Below are positions 14,270 to 21,750 of a DNA stretch of 44,564 nt, piece after piece. A model generated the notes under the pieces. It saw only the letters and a list, made by a program, of their open reading frames with translations, ran no database searches and had not been told where the DNA came from. The stretch comes from a virus, in the IMG/VR virus record IMGVR_UViG_3300048021_000230, positions 1-44,564 of that record, one strand, 5' to 3'. Each line of letters opens with the position of its first letter. Position 1 is the stretch's first letter. Both the position numbers and the translations under genes were made by a program.

Positions 14270-15259
14270 TCACTTAGTCCAGCGTCTGATAGCGTCAACG
14301 TACTTGGACATTGAATCAGACATATCTGTTTCCACAACTGGTTGAACATCTTCGGCAATCGTTTCAGATGCAGTTTGTGGTTTGCTGCTAAAATATGACT
14401 CCTTGAGAGTTTCAATTTTGCTGCGGAATGACTCTTCATCTTTAAACTCAACACCTTCTGAGAGACTTCCAAGTTTCTCTTTCTCGGTTTGGGCGAGACC
14501 TTCTGCGATCTCAGTCACGATTCCATTCTTACGAAAACCTGCCACTTGGTGTGTAAGGTCAACGTTCTTATCAATTTGTTCGTTGAGTTTTGCTTCCATC
14601 TGATCAAGTTCAGTCACCATATCAGTAATGATGTCTGCCTTCTCCTCGGGAACCTCAATGTGGTTCTCGACGAAAACTTTTTTGAGACCTGCAACCACGC
14701 TCTCAGCGATCTCTGCTTTGAGACCAGTTTCAACTGCGAGTTGGTTGGCGTCGATCCACTGCTGAGTAGCGTAAGTTAGATACTCGTCTACTTGCTCAGC
14801 AAGTGTGGTCTTAACTGCTTCGACTTCCTCAGAAAGTGTACCTGCGTATTCCTTATGAACACGGTCAAGTTCCTCGTTGAGGCGTGATACAACAGCGGCT
14901 TCGAAGATAGTCGCTGCTTTTTCTTTGAACTCTTCAGAAAGATCTTCGCCTTCTGTAAGAGCGGCAACGTCAGCAGAAAGGTCGATCTCAATAAGATCTT
15001 CGCCTTCAGCGTTTTCTGCTTCCACTGATTCTGCCTTCTGAGGTGATGCTGCAGAAGGTTTTGTCTTAGGTGATGCTGCCTGTGTTTGTGATGGAGTCTT
15101 CAGTTTGTTAGACTCATCATCAGGTTTTGAGTTCTGAGGTGTAGGACCTCCGAGATTCTCAACGCCACCCAAAGAAGAACCATCAGCAACAGCACCGTCG
15201 AATTTTGCTTCGGTGACTTGCTTTTCTTCGGATGCCATTACTTCATTCTCTTGTGACAT
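14270..15259 (-). CDS. gp22: Prohead core scaffold protein gp22
   Basis: The main internal scaffold on which the gp23 shell assembles and which is later degraded by gp21. It has 329 residues. The N-terminal 95 are low-complexity and Pro/Ser/Glu-rich (TPSQTQAASPKTKPSAASPQ). The remainder is a long charged helical region with coiled-coil character (residues about 95-310), ending SDSMSKYVDAIRRWTK, a typical gp22 C-terminus. The length exceeds T4 gp22 (269) mostly through the N-terminal extension. The start ATG has an AAGGAG ribosome site about 9 bases upstream and a TATAAATA late box at 15299-15306. Position between gp21 and gp23 confirms it. Confidence 0.93.
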   Translation of the reverse strand: MSQENEVMASEEKQVTEAKFDGAVADGSSLGGVENLGGPTPQNSKPDDESNKLKTPSQTQAASPKTKPSAASPQKAESVEAENAEGEDLIEIDLSADVAALTEGEDLSEEFKEKAATIFEAAVVSRLNEELDRVHKEYAGTLSEEVEAVKTTLAEQVDEYLTYATQQWIDANQLAVETGLKAEIAESVVAGLKKVFVENHIEVPEEKADIITDMVTELDQMEAKLNEQIDKNVDLTHQVAGFRKNGIVTEIAEGLAQTEKEKLGSLSEGVEFKDEESFRSKIETLKESYFSSKPQTASETIAEDVQPVVETDMSDSMSKYVDAIRRWTK

Positions 15260-15298
15260 TAGAGTTGTCTCCTTAGTAGTCTTTGCTATTCGTAAAAA

Positions 15299-15306
15299 TA
15301 TTTATA
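15299..15306 (-). promoter_or_regulatory. Late promoter box TATAAATA before gp22
   Basis: The minus strand reads a perfect TATAAATA at 15306-15299, 40 bases upstream of the gp22 ATG and directly after the gp21 stop codon. A second, weaker CTAAATA lies just upstream at 15322-15316 inside the gp21 end. Confidence 0.8.
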
Positions 15307-15307
15307 A

Positions 15308-15958
15308 TCACAGGGTATTTAGAAAATTTGAAAACGCGGAAATTTTCCGCTCTTCAAGTACCTTGAGATTAGCAGCGTTGTCGATTTGCTTCTTCATAGT
15401 GGCAATTTCAGACTCTTGCATAAGTCCGTTGTTCCAGACCCATTCTTTGCCTTCCATAATTCCATTAACAAAAGCATCTGGTGCTGAGGGATCAGCAACA
15501 ATATCTGCTGCAGTTGCTAACATAAAATCATCAGCAACGACTTTCGATCCATCTCTTGTTTCTTGGAGTGATCCAATACCACGAGATGAAACGCCTAGTT
15601 TCACACCTTCATCTAAAAGTGAACGTGTAATGTTCCCCATAGGGGTATCTAGGATTCTTGCTCTGCCCTTAAAGTTATTACCTTCTTGAACTAGAGAGGT
15701 GATCAAATGTGAAACTCGATCAAGGTTCACAGTAGGACCATCGGGATGACCCAACTCTCCTAGTGCGCGACCGCTTTTAACGTATGACTCGTTATATTTA
15801 GCAACTTCGCGTACCAGAGTATTAATAGGGTACATTCTTCCGTTGCGATTTTTGATCTCGCCTTGTAGGAATGTTCCTTCTATGTATAGGTTTTTCTTAC
15901 CGTTCTTTTCCTCAGTAAGGATCTGAACGTCTTCAATCTGTTCCGTGATCAGTTTCAT
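15308..15958 (-). CDS. gp21: Prohead protease gp21
   Basis: The serine protease that cleaves the scaffold and the gp23 propeptide during head maturation. At 216 residues it matches T4 gp21 (212). Family features: GTFLQGEIKNRNGRMYP (28-44), GRALGELGHPDG (63-74) with the likely catalytic H71, and the serine motif LGVSSRG (121-127) with S124 or S125. The downstream segment DFMLATAADIVADPSAPDAFV is also standard. The start lies 26 bases inside the gp67-like gene. The preferred cut (I/L)-x-E can be found in gp23 and in two basic proteins encoded at 25.6-26.9 kb. Confidence 0.95.
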   Translation of the reverse strand: MKLITEQIEDVQILTEEKNGKKNLYIEGTFLQGEIKNRNGRMYPINTLVREVAKYNESYVKSGRALGELGHPDGPTVNLDRVSHLITSLVQEGNNFKGRARILDTPMGNITRSLLDEGVKLGVSSRGIGSLQETRDGSKVVADDFMLATAADIVADPSAPDAFVNGIMEGKEWVWNNGLMQESEIATMKKQIDNAANLKVLEERKISAFSNFLNTL

Positions 15959-16130
15959 CTGTGGGTTCCTCTTGAGTTTCGGGTTTCATCCAATCACCTG
16001 CAATTTCTTTCTTCTTTGCTTCTAGAGCATTAGCAGTCATTGCTTTCATTGCGTCATCAACCTCTCCACTGAGATCTTTGTTCCCAGAAAAAAGTTTGTT
16101 GACAATTTCTTTCGCTTGGATGGATGGCAT
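15933..16130 (-). CDS. Small prohead core protein, gp67-like
   Basis: A 65-residue protein from ATG 16130, starting MPSIQAKEIVNKLFSGN and ending in an acidic tail (TQEEPTDETDHGTD). T4 has small prohead core proteins gp67 and gp68 at the same place, between gp20 and gp21. The helical middle (DDAMKAMTANALEAKKKEIAG) and acidic tail resemble gp67, but the match is too weak to prove homology. An AGGA ribosome site lies 8 bases before this ATG, whereas the longer in-frame reading from 16265 would overlap gp20 by 110 bases, so I reject that start. It overlaps gp21 by 26 bases. A CTAAATA box lies upstream. Confidence 0.75.
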   Translation of the reverse strand: MPSIQAKEIVNKLFSGNKDLSGEVDDAMKAMTANALEAKKKEIAGDWMKPETQEEPTDETDHGTD

Positions 16131-16152
16131 AATAAATGTCCTCGTATAATAA

Positions 16153-16159
16153 TATTTAG
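16153..16159 (-). promoter_or_regulatory. Late promoter box CTAAATA before the gp67-like/gp21 genes
   Basis: The minus strand reads CTAAATA at 16159-16153, overlapping the gp20 stop and about 23 bases upstream of the gp67-like ATG. The position fits a late start for the prohead core genes. Confidence 0.5.
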
Positions 16160-17778
16160 AATTCTCCGCGTTTATAGTCTGCTGGAGCGACTGATTCGAC
16201 ACCGCTTGGACCTTCTTCTTCCTCGACTTCACCTTCCATTCCCATTCCACCTGCCATCGGTTCACCTGTCATAGGATCAATCGAAGCGGGGTCAGGAATC
16301 TTACCTTCTTCAATTTCTTTTTCAATCTGTTCGTCGATCTCAGTGATCTCCGCTTCAGTATGTCTTAGAATTTGACGACGGATATAGTCAGCAGAGAAGT
16401 ATCTACCAACGAAAGGATCCATTGATTGAACAAGATTCAAACGCTCTGTTAGAATCTCTTTCTCTTTTAGTTCAGAGAAATAGTTGTCAGCAATAAAATC
16501 ATATTGAATATGCTCTGACATCTCATCCCACTCTTCAATGCTGATAACACCTTTTAGAATGAGTTGAGTTTTAAGTAGATCGTGAAGTAGTTCAGAGAAC
16601 TTCTTACGCAAACGAGTTACGAACTTTTGGAACTTAATCTCGTCACGTGTGATCTCTGCTGCGCGACCTAGGTTAAAGGTTGACTCTGATTCCAGTCTTG
16701 ATTCTGGAACGTTGAGTGCACGGTAAAGTTTCTTCTGGAAGTATTTGACATCCTCAAGTTCTCCAAGGTTTTGTCCACCTGGGAGAGTAGTGATCTCAGT
16801 TCCTCTTCCACCTTCTCTACGTGGCAACCAGAAATCTTCGAGCATTGACATAAATTTTCTGTCATCTCTGATCTCTCCTGTGTCTGCGTTATAGACCAAT
16901 TTGTTTCTATAACGAGACATTACCTCACGGAGATATTGTTCTGCTTTTTGCTTAGGGAGATTACCAACATCAATGTAGAAAATTCTACGTTCTGGTGCTC
17001 TCGATAGTCTGTAGATAACAAGACTATCTTCGATCATCCTTAGTTGGTTGAGCGCTTTGATTGACTTGTGCAAATGTGACATAATCACATTCTTGTTCAT
17101 ATCTTTCAAACCACTGTGGGCGAAAGCAATTGCATCAGGAGCAACCTTGATACCAGAGGTTTCCATTGCTCTGAGACCTTTGGGATTATAAACATAATAC
17201 TCTGCAGACTTGCCAGCAAGTTGCGCTTCCATTGTCCTTGGATCTTGGAACTGTTTATCCTTAGGACGCTCCATCTCCACGACCTTACGGATTTTTCGTG
17301 GATCAATATATCTTAGTTCTGTGATACCACCTCTAGGGTTCTTGGTATCAATCATCTTGTGATAGTAGATCTTCCCGTCAATATACCAGCGACGGAAAAT
17401 ATCATATGCTTTCTTGTCAAAGTCAAGCAGACGGAGGATGTTAAAGAACTCCTCTCTAATTCTTTTCTTGATAGTACCACTGACTTTAAGATTAGATAAC
17501 TCCACGTCTACGGGACTATCATCTAACTCACCAGCGATTGCTTCGTTTACTACATCGTCAATAGCGCGATCACATTCAGGATGAATTGACATTGCGCGAT
17601 AACGACGAATTAAATCGTTTTCATCTTTGTATGTTCCATCAAGATCGATTGCAGTACCGAAATACCCACCACCCGAGACTGGTGTCGCTGCATCATCTGA
17701 CTCTTTACGCACGAAAGAAGGACCCTTCGCAGAGTCCTTCTTAGCACGTTCAAGAGAATAACCAAAAAGTTGGGACAT
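16156..17778 (-). CDS. gp20: Portal vertex protein gp20
   Basis: The dodecameric portal at the special head vertex, the channel for DNA packaging and exit. It has 540 residues, against 524 in T4. Typical blocks are EYYVYNPKGLRAMETSGIK, AFAHSGLKDMNKNVIMSHLH and IKALNQLRMIEDSLVIYR, and APERRIFYIDVGNLPKQKAEQYL, the region that most cyanophage gp20 surveys target. The C-terminal 50 residues are Gly/Glu-rich (GGMGMEGEVEEEEGPSG). A perfect TATAAATA late box lies 27-34 bases upstream of the ATG. The short leader contains GGGAAG rather than a well-spaced ribosome site. Confidence 0.97.
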   Translation of the reverse strand: MSQLFGYSLERAKKDSAKGPSFVRKESDDAATPVSGGGYFGTAIDLDGTYKDENDLIRRYRAMSIHPECDRAIDDVVNEAIAGELDDSPVDVELSNLKVSGTIKKRIREEFFNILRLLDFDKKAYDIFRRWYIDGKIYYHKMIDTKNPRGGITELRYIDPRKIRKVVEMERPKDKQFQDPRTMEAQLAGKSAEYYVYNPKGLRAMETSGIKVAPDAIAFAHSGLKDMNKNVIMSHLHKSIKALNQLRMIEDSLVIYRLSRAPERRIFYIDVGNLPKQKAEQYLREVMSRYRNKLVYNADTGEIRDDRKFMSMLEDFWLPRREGGRGTEITTLPGGQNLGELEDVKYFQKKLYRALNVPESRLESESTFNLGRAAEITRDEIKFQKFVTRLRKKFSELLHDLLKTQLILKGVISIEEWDEMSEHIQYDFIADNYFSELKEKEILTERLNLVQSMDPFVGRYFSADYIRRQILRHTEAEITEIDEQIEKEIEEGKIPDPASIDPMTGEPMAGGMGMEGEVEEEEGPSGVESVAPADYKRGEF

Positions 17779-17804
17779 CTAATTATTAGAATTTTCTTCC
17801 CAAC

Positions 17805-17812
17805 TATTTATA
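17805..17812 (-). promoter_or_regulatory. Late promoter box TATAAATA before gp20
   Basis: A perfect TATAAATA on the minus strand at 17812-17805, within the 63-base gap between gp19 and gp20. The expected start site is near 17799, giving a leader of about 20 bases. Confidence 0.82.
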
Positions 17813-17841
17813 AGGTTTCAAATTAACTTTATTTGACCTGA

Positions 17842-18516
17842 TTAACTGCCTGAGTTTCCAGTGTTGACATCGTTGTCATAAGTCCAGTATTGAACTTGGA
17901 ATTCAACGGTGTATTCCTCTGGAGTATCTGTGGTTCCCCAGTCAAGATCGATCGCAGAAATGTTAGATGGCCAGATACCTTCGAACTTGTATGTACGAAT
18001 GATCTTACCTTTTCTATCCATCTGTCTAACTTTTGCCATCGCTTGATAATCAGCGATAGTGTTAGCATTTTGGAAGTTCTGCTGTAGTGCTTGAATGTTG
18101 GTTGACCAAGATTCAAAGAACGCTCTCATCTTGAATGACTGATCGTTTAGAACAGTAACGGTCCAAGGTTCGAATGTTCTGTCGCCAGCAACCTTGAGGA
18201 TTCTTCCTCTATAAGGAACTTCCACAACACCAACTGTTGATGCAGGAATGTTTGCTGCCTTCACGAGGAAGGTACCGAATGCGGATGCTTCGGAAGCGTT
18301 TAGTTGTGACTCACCAGCGGAGTTTTCAGATGCTTCTGCTGAAGAACCTGCTACTCCACCTGACTGAGGTGATACCCCATCCTGAAGGATTGGGGGTGCA
18401 TAGATTTCGCATTGAAATAGATTCGGGCGGGCGAAATCTTTGACTTGATCTCGGAAGGAGAAGATCGGAGCTCTTACCGAGCTCTGCTCCACCTGTCCTG
18501 GTTGTTGTTCTGCCAT
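17842..18516 (-). CDS. gp19: Tail tube protein gp19
   Basis: The subunit of the inner tail tube through which DNA passes. It has 224 residues; T4 gp19 has 163, and the difference is largely an N-terminal insertion rich in Gly/Ser/Glu (about residues 45-75). Recognisable blocks are DFARPNLFQCEIYAPP, FLVKAANIPASTVGVVEVPY, GRILKVAGDRTFEPWTVTV and GIWPSNISAIDLDW. A TAGGAG ribosome site precedes the ATG by about 8 bases. It lies 28 bases after gp18, as in T4, where sheath and tube genes are adjacent. Confidence 0.95.
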   Translation of the reverse strand: MAEQQPGQVEQSSVRAPIFSFRDQVKDFARPNLFQCEIYAPPILQDGVSPQSGGVAGSSAEASENSAGESQLNASEASAFGTFLVKAANIPASTVGVVEVPYRGRILKVAGDRTFEPWTVTVLNDQSFKMRAFFESWSTNIQALQQNFQNANTIADYQAMAKVRQMDRKGKIIRTYKFEGIWPSNISAIDLDWGTTDTPEEYTVEFQVQYWTYDNDVNTGNSGS

Positions 18517-18544
18517 TGTTTTAACTCCTAGTTAGACTCTTGAA

Positions 18545-21325
18545 TCAGGATGTTACTTCAGCGAAACTAGAACCAGTTCTAGTTGCCGTGAAGGTTAGGG
18601 TGATGAAGTTGATAGAGCGAGTAGGTTTCACGAAGATCTCCGCGAAGAATTCTCCTCTGTCAATACTTTCAGGTGGGTTGTTGCTGCTGTCGCAAACAAC
18701 TAAGAAATCGATGATGCCTCTGCGAGACTGAACCGATCTGAGGAAAGGTTCCACAATGTTCTTGAATGAAGCACGAGTAAACTCGTCATTCAATTCAAAG
18801 AGTTGTGTCTTTGCTGCTACTGAGATTGCATCTTCAAGAACCAAGAACAAGCGACGAACGTTGATTCTGTCGAATGCAGATTGGTAAGAAAGTGCAGTCT
18901 TATCTCCGAAAAGGACGATGCCTTGTCCAGGGAATGCAACCACAGGGTTTACACGTGCAGCATATAGTCTGTCCCTGTGATCCTTAAGAGGTGAGTAAGC
19001 AAGTTTAATTGCATTTCTCAATTGTCCTCTGTTGAATCCAGCAGGTGAGAACCACGCTTCTGAATTAAGAGTTGCGCTAAGTGTTAGACCTGCAAGGTCA
19101 GCGTTACAAGGAATGTAACGGTACTTATCGTTGTACTTATCGTAAATGTACTTATAGTTGTTATCGAAGACAGCGTATGATGTGCTAGAGAGTTTATTGA
19201 AATAATCAATACATCTGTTAACAATCACGTTGGTATCGCTAAGACCGATCACGTCGTTACGTGAAGGTGAAACGTATGCCAAGCAATCCTTACGGGTTGC
19301 AGCGATGTCGATGATCTTCTGTGCTTTAGCAATTGTATCGCTAGTGTCTGCCATTGAAGGACCCATCAAGATGTAATCTACATCGATGGTTTCTTTGTCA
19401 GCAACTAGATCGTATGAACCAAGGATCTCAGATCTTGAAAGTGTGTAACCGTCAGTACCACCTTGAAGTGAGTATCTGAGAGTTGAACCCTTTGCAGTAC
19501 CGATGATCTCACGACCAAGGGCAGTTTCTGTAGTCTTGATTGCAGCAACTTGCTTGATCAAGTCGAAGTGTCTTGAAACACCAGATCCACCAAAGTCACC
19601 GTTAGCACCAGAGTCAATATCATAGATGCTGCCAGTCTCGTGTGATCCCCAATAAACGTAGGATGAGATGTTTTTAATAACGTCTCTGTAGAACACAGTC
19701 TCGCCCTGAACGCCTTTTGCGTCAGATGACTTAGACACGAAGAGGAACTTCTCTAGAACCGCACCAGGTGTACCAGTGAGTTTGCCATCTCCATCAAGGA
19801 CAAGGATGTGCATTTGGTCTTTAGAACCACCACGATCCGCAACCCAAGGTGAAGTGCTTGGTCTAGGAGCAACGTTTGACCACTTCTGTGAACCACCGAA
19901 ATATCTTTCGTCGTATTCTGATCTTACAGAAGCAACGTTCACATTAGGTGAACCTGCAACGTTGTCGTCAGATACAGTATAGTTTGCTTCGAATGCTTCG
20001 CTAGATGCATTAGTAATAGTAAGAAGTTGTCTTTCGACTGCATCTACTTTACCTTTGTCACCAGTTCTGGATCCACCAGACTCAGCACTCCAAAGAGCGA
20101 TTACGTCACCAACTTCAAGAACGTCAGATGAGAGTGAGTAGTTAACATCAATCTCGACCTTTCTTGTAAGAGGATCGTAAGCAACAATTTGACCTTGAAC
20201 AGGAATACTTACAGGTGAGGCAGCATCAGTTTCTGCTCTCCAGTATTGTCCGTTTTCAAAGTCGCCTGCGATGGATGCAGAATCCAATGTGACTACGACT
20301 CTGTAACCGTAAATCTTAGCACCTGCGTTAGCACCAGTGTAAGTTACGCTAGTTGTAGTTTGGAATTCCCATTCAGCAGTAGTAGGTTGTGCAAGAGAAA
20401 GGATCTGGTCAGGACCAGCGTCAGTCATTACAACTCTTACAGAGTTACCGTAAAGACCAGGGTGTCTAGCAGCGAACTTCCAGTTATTAGAAGCGCCTTC
20501 AACATTACCTTCATACTCTTCAAGATTTCTAACCAAAGGAGCAGACACACCAGTTGAGGTCTGTTCGTTGATTGTAGTCTTACCTGCTGTAACAACAAGT
20601 CTCTTAACTGTTTGTCCGTCTGTCTGTGCAGCAGCAGTTGTTTCCAACTTACCACGCTCAACAGTTAGATCGTTACCAACAATCGCTGTAACCTTGACAA
20701 TCTCGTCAGAGACCAAAAGGTGATCGTTGATAGAAACAGCAAGTGATGCTGATGAAGTAATAGTCAGTGTAGTACCACCAGCAGCAAGGGTTCCACCTTG
20801 GTTCATTGTGGTGCTGTTACCCGACTCTTCGATCAAGGTGATGCTTGCGCCAGCAGCGTGTGAAGTTGCTGCAGTTGCAAGTTGACCACGCTGTACAGTA
20901 AGGTCATTACCTGAAACGTTAGTCACTCTAAGAACTTCAGCGTCGATCAACAGAAGATCGCTTGTCGCGAAGTCTGTCGCTGCTGTTACTGTAAGAGTAG
21001 TATCTGCACCAGAGAAAGTAGTGACAACAGTTTGTGCTGTGTCAATAGCGTTCTTAAGTGAAGAACTGTTCGCACGAATAACCTTAAGTGTACCACCGTA
21101 CAGTAAGAATTGTGCTGCTGAATACCAGTATTCGTAGTTGTAGTCGTTAGGACGACCGAAGACTGCTAGGAGTTCCTTCTCGCTAGTTACGTCTACAATC
21201 TTATTAACGGGACCCTTTTCAAAGGAACCGACTATCACTGCCACATTATCTAGAGTTGCGTTAGCAACCGTAGTCAGATCCTTTTCAAGTACCACGACCC
21301 CTGGCGAAAGTTGGGTAGATGCCAT
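18545..21325 (-). CDS. gp18: Tail sheath protein gp18 with inserted tandem repeat domains
   Basis: The contractile tail sheath subunit. At 926 residues it is far longer than T4 gp18 (659). The N-terminus (LSPGVVVLEKDLTTV) and the C-terminal part (ILMGPSMAD, LRNAIKLAYSPLKDHRDRLYAARVNPV, GDKTALSYQSAFDRINVRRLFLVLE, FAEIFVKPTRSINFITLTF) are the conserved sheath core that forms the interlocking barrel. Between residues about 105 and 245 lie two tandem copies of a beta-rich module of about 55 residues, and further insertions follow to about 520. These should project from the sheath surface. An AGGAG ribosome site and an upstream CTAAATA box support the start and late expression. Confidence 0.95.
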   Translation of the reverse strand: MASTQLSPGVVVLEKDLTTVANATLDNVAVIVGSFEKGPVNKIVDVTSEKELLAVFGRPNDYNYEYWYSAAQFLLYGGTLKVIRANSSSLKNAIDTAQTVVTTFSGADTTLTVTAATDFATSDLLLIDAEVLRVTNVSGNDLTVQRGQLATAATSHAAGASITLIEESGNSTTMNQGGTLAAGGTTLTITSSASLAVSINDHLLVSDEIVKVTAIVGNDLTVERGKLETTAAAQTDGQTVKRLVVTAGKTTINEQTSTGVSAPLVRNLEEYEGNVEGASNNWKFAARHPGLYGNSVRVVMTDAGPDQILSLAQPTTAEWEFQTTTSVTYTGANAGAKIYGYRVVVTLDSASIAGDFENGQYWRAETDAASPVSIPVQGQIVAYDPLTRKVEIDVNYSLSSDVLEVGDVIALWSAESGGSRTGDKGKVDAVERQLLTITNASSEAFEANYTVSDDNVAGSPNVNVASVRSEYDERYFGGSQKWSNVAPRPSTSPWVADRGGSKDQMHILVLDGDGKLTGTPGAVLEKFLFVSKSSDAKGVQGETVFYRDVIKNISSYVYWGSHETGSIYDIDSGANGDFGGSGVSRHFDLIKQVAAIKTTETALGREIIGTAKGSTLRYSLQGGTDGYTLSRSEILGSYDLVADKETIDVDYILMGPSMADTSDTIAKAQKIIDIAATRKDCLAYVSPSRNDVIGLSDTNVIVNRCIDYFNKLSSTSYAVFDNNYKYIYDKYNDKYRYIPCNADLAGLTLSATLNSEAWFSPAGFNRGQLRNAIKLAYSPLKDHRDRLYAARVNPVVAFPGQGIVLFGDKTALSYQSAFDRINVRRLFLVLEDAISVAAKTQLFELNDEFTRASFKNIVEPFLRSVQSRRGIIDFLVVCDSSNNPPESIDRGEFFAEIFVKPTRSINFITLTFTATRTGSSFAEVTS
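20603..21001 (-). repeat. Two tandem modules inside gp18
   Basis: gp18 residues 109-163 and 185-241 repeat the pattern T-L-T-(V/I)-T-(A/S)-(A/S)-x-x-(F/L)-A then D-x-L-L-(I/V)-x-x-E-(V/I)-(L/V)-(R/K)-V-T and G-N-D-L-T-V-(Q/E)-R-G. They are diverged copies of one small beta domain separated by a 21-residue linker. Confidence 0.85.
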
Positions 21326-21363
21326 TGGTTAGCTCCTGAAAAAATCTCAATCTATGCTGATAT

Positions 21364-21370
21364 TATTTAG
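21364..21370 (-). promoter_or_regulatory. Late promoter box CTAAATA before gp18
   Basis: The minus strand reads CTAAATA (21370-21364), followed by ATATC, in the 84-base gap before gp18. It sits 39 bases upstream of the sheath ATG. Confidence 0.55.
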
Positions 21371-21409
21371 TAAAAGGTACTGTTCAAGCGGGGAAACGGA
21401 ACGTGAACA

Positions 21410-21643
21410 TTACCAGTCGGGATAGTCAAACTCCTTACGCTGCTTTGGTTTTGAATTTCTAGTCTTACTTATTCTTTTCTTTGTACAGTATTTGCATTCA
21501 TACGAATATGCAGAGGGGTTTTGTCCTCTGTCTTTTCTAGTCTTATAAAAATTATCAGTGAGCGAGAGAGTTCTCAGGCATTTTCTACATTGCCTATCAA
21601 CAAAGAGGAACTGCTCTAGACCCAGTTCGTCTTCTATACTCAC
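21410..21643 (-). CDS. C4 zinc-finger small protein, 77 aa, GTG start
   Basis: A basic 77-residue protein with two CxxC pairs (C19/C22 and C50/C53) in RQCRKCLRTLSL and YECKYCTKK, with NFYKTRKDRG between them. This spacing fits a single four-cysteine zinc site of the treble-clef or ribbon type, related in look to the zinc part of some HNH nucleases, but no HNH catalytic residues are present. The tail is Lys/Arg-rich, so nucleic-acid binding is plausible. The start codon is GTG at 21643-21641, overlapping the TGA of the 36-residue gene (GTGA), so translation is probably coupled. It sits between gp17 and gp18. Confidence 0.75.
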   Translation of the reverse strand: MSIEDELGLEQFLFVDRQCRKCLRTLSLTDNFYKTRKDRGQNPSAYSYECKYCTKKRISKTRNSKPKQRKEFDYPDW

Positions 21644-21750
21644 TGTTCCTCACTCTTCCTTGCTGCGTAACCTAGTACGAATCCAAAAGAAAACAACACT
21701 AAGGTTATTAGTGCTGTTGCTAGGTTAAGTAAAATGCCTTCCGTACTCAT
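21640..21750 (-). CDS. Single-span membrane microprotein, 36 aa
   Basis: A 36-residue frame from ATG 21750 to TGA 21640, starting MSTEGILLNLATALITLVLF and ending in a charged RKSEEQ tail. Residues 6-28 form one clear transmembrane helix. The ATG overlaps the gp17 stop (ATGA) and its TGA overlaps the GTG of the zinc protein (GTGA), so it fills the gap exactly and should be coupled to both. Such precise packing strongly suggests a real gene. Size and topology resemble small photosynthetic subunits such as PetM, or a small holin or lysis helper; the sequence alone does not decide. No function is assigned. Confidence 0.7.
   Translation of the reverse strand: MSTEGILLNLATALITLVLFSFGFVLGYAARKSEEQ

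Noticed and set aside
15933-16265. Longer 110-codon form of the gp67-like protein
   Set aside because: It overlaps gp20 by 110 bases; ATG 16130 has a good AGGA ribosome site and fits the gap.
16543-16600. Possible tRNA-like or other RNA gene signals
   Set aside because: I looked for cloverleaf-like GGTTC/GTTCG arms here and elsewhere and found no complete tRNA; all candidates are inside conserved coding sequence.
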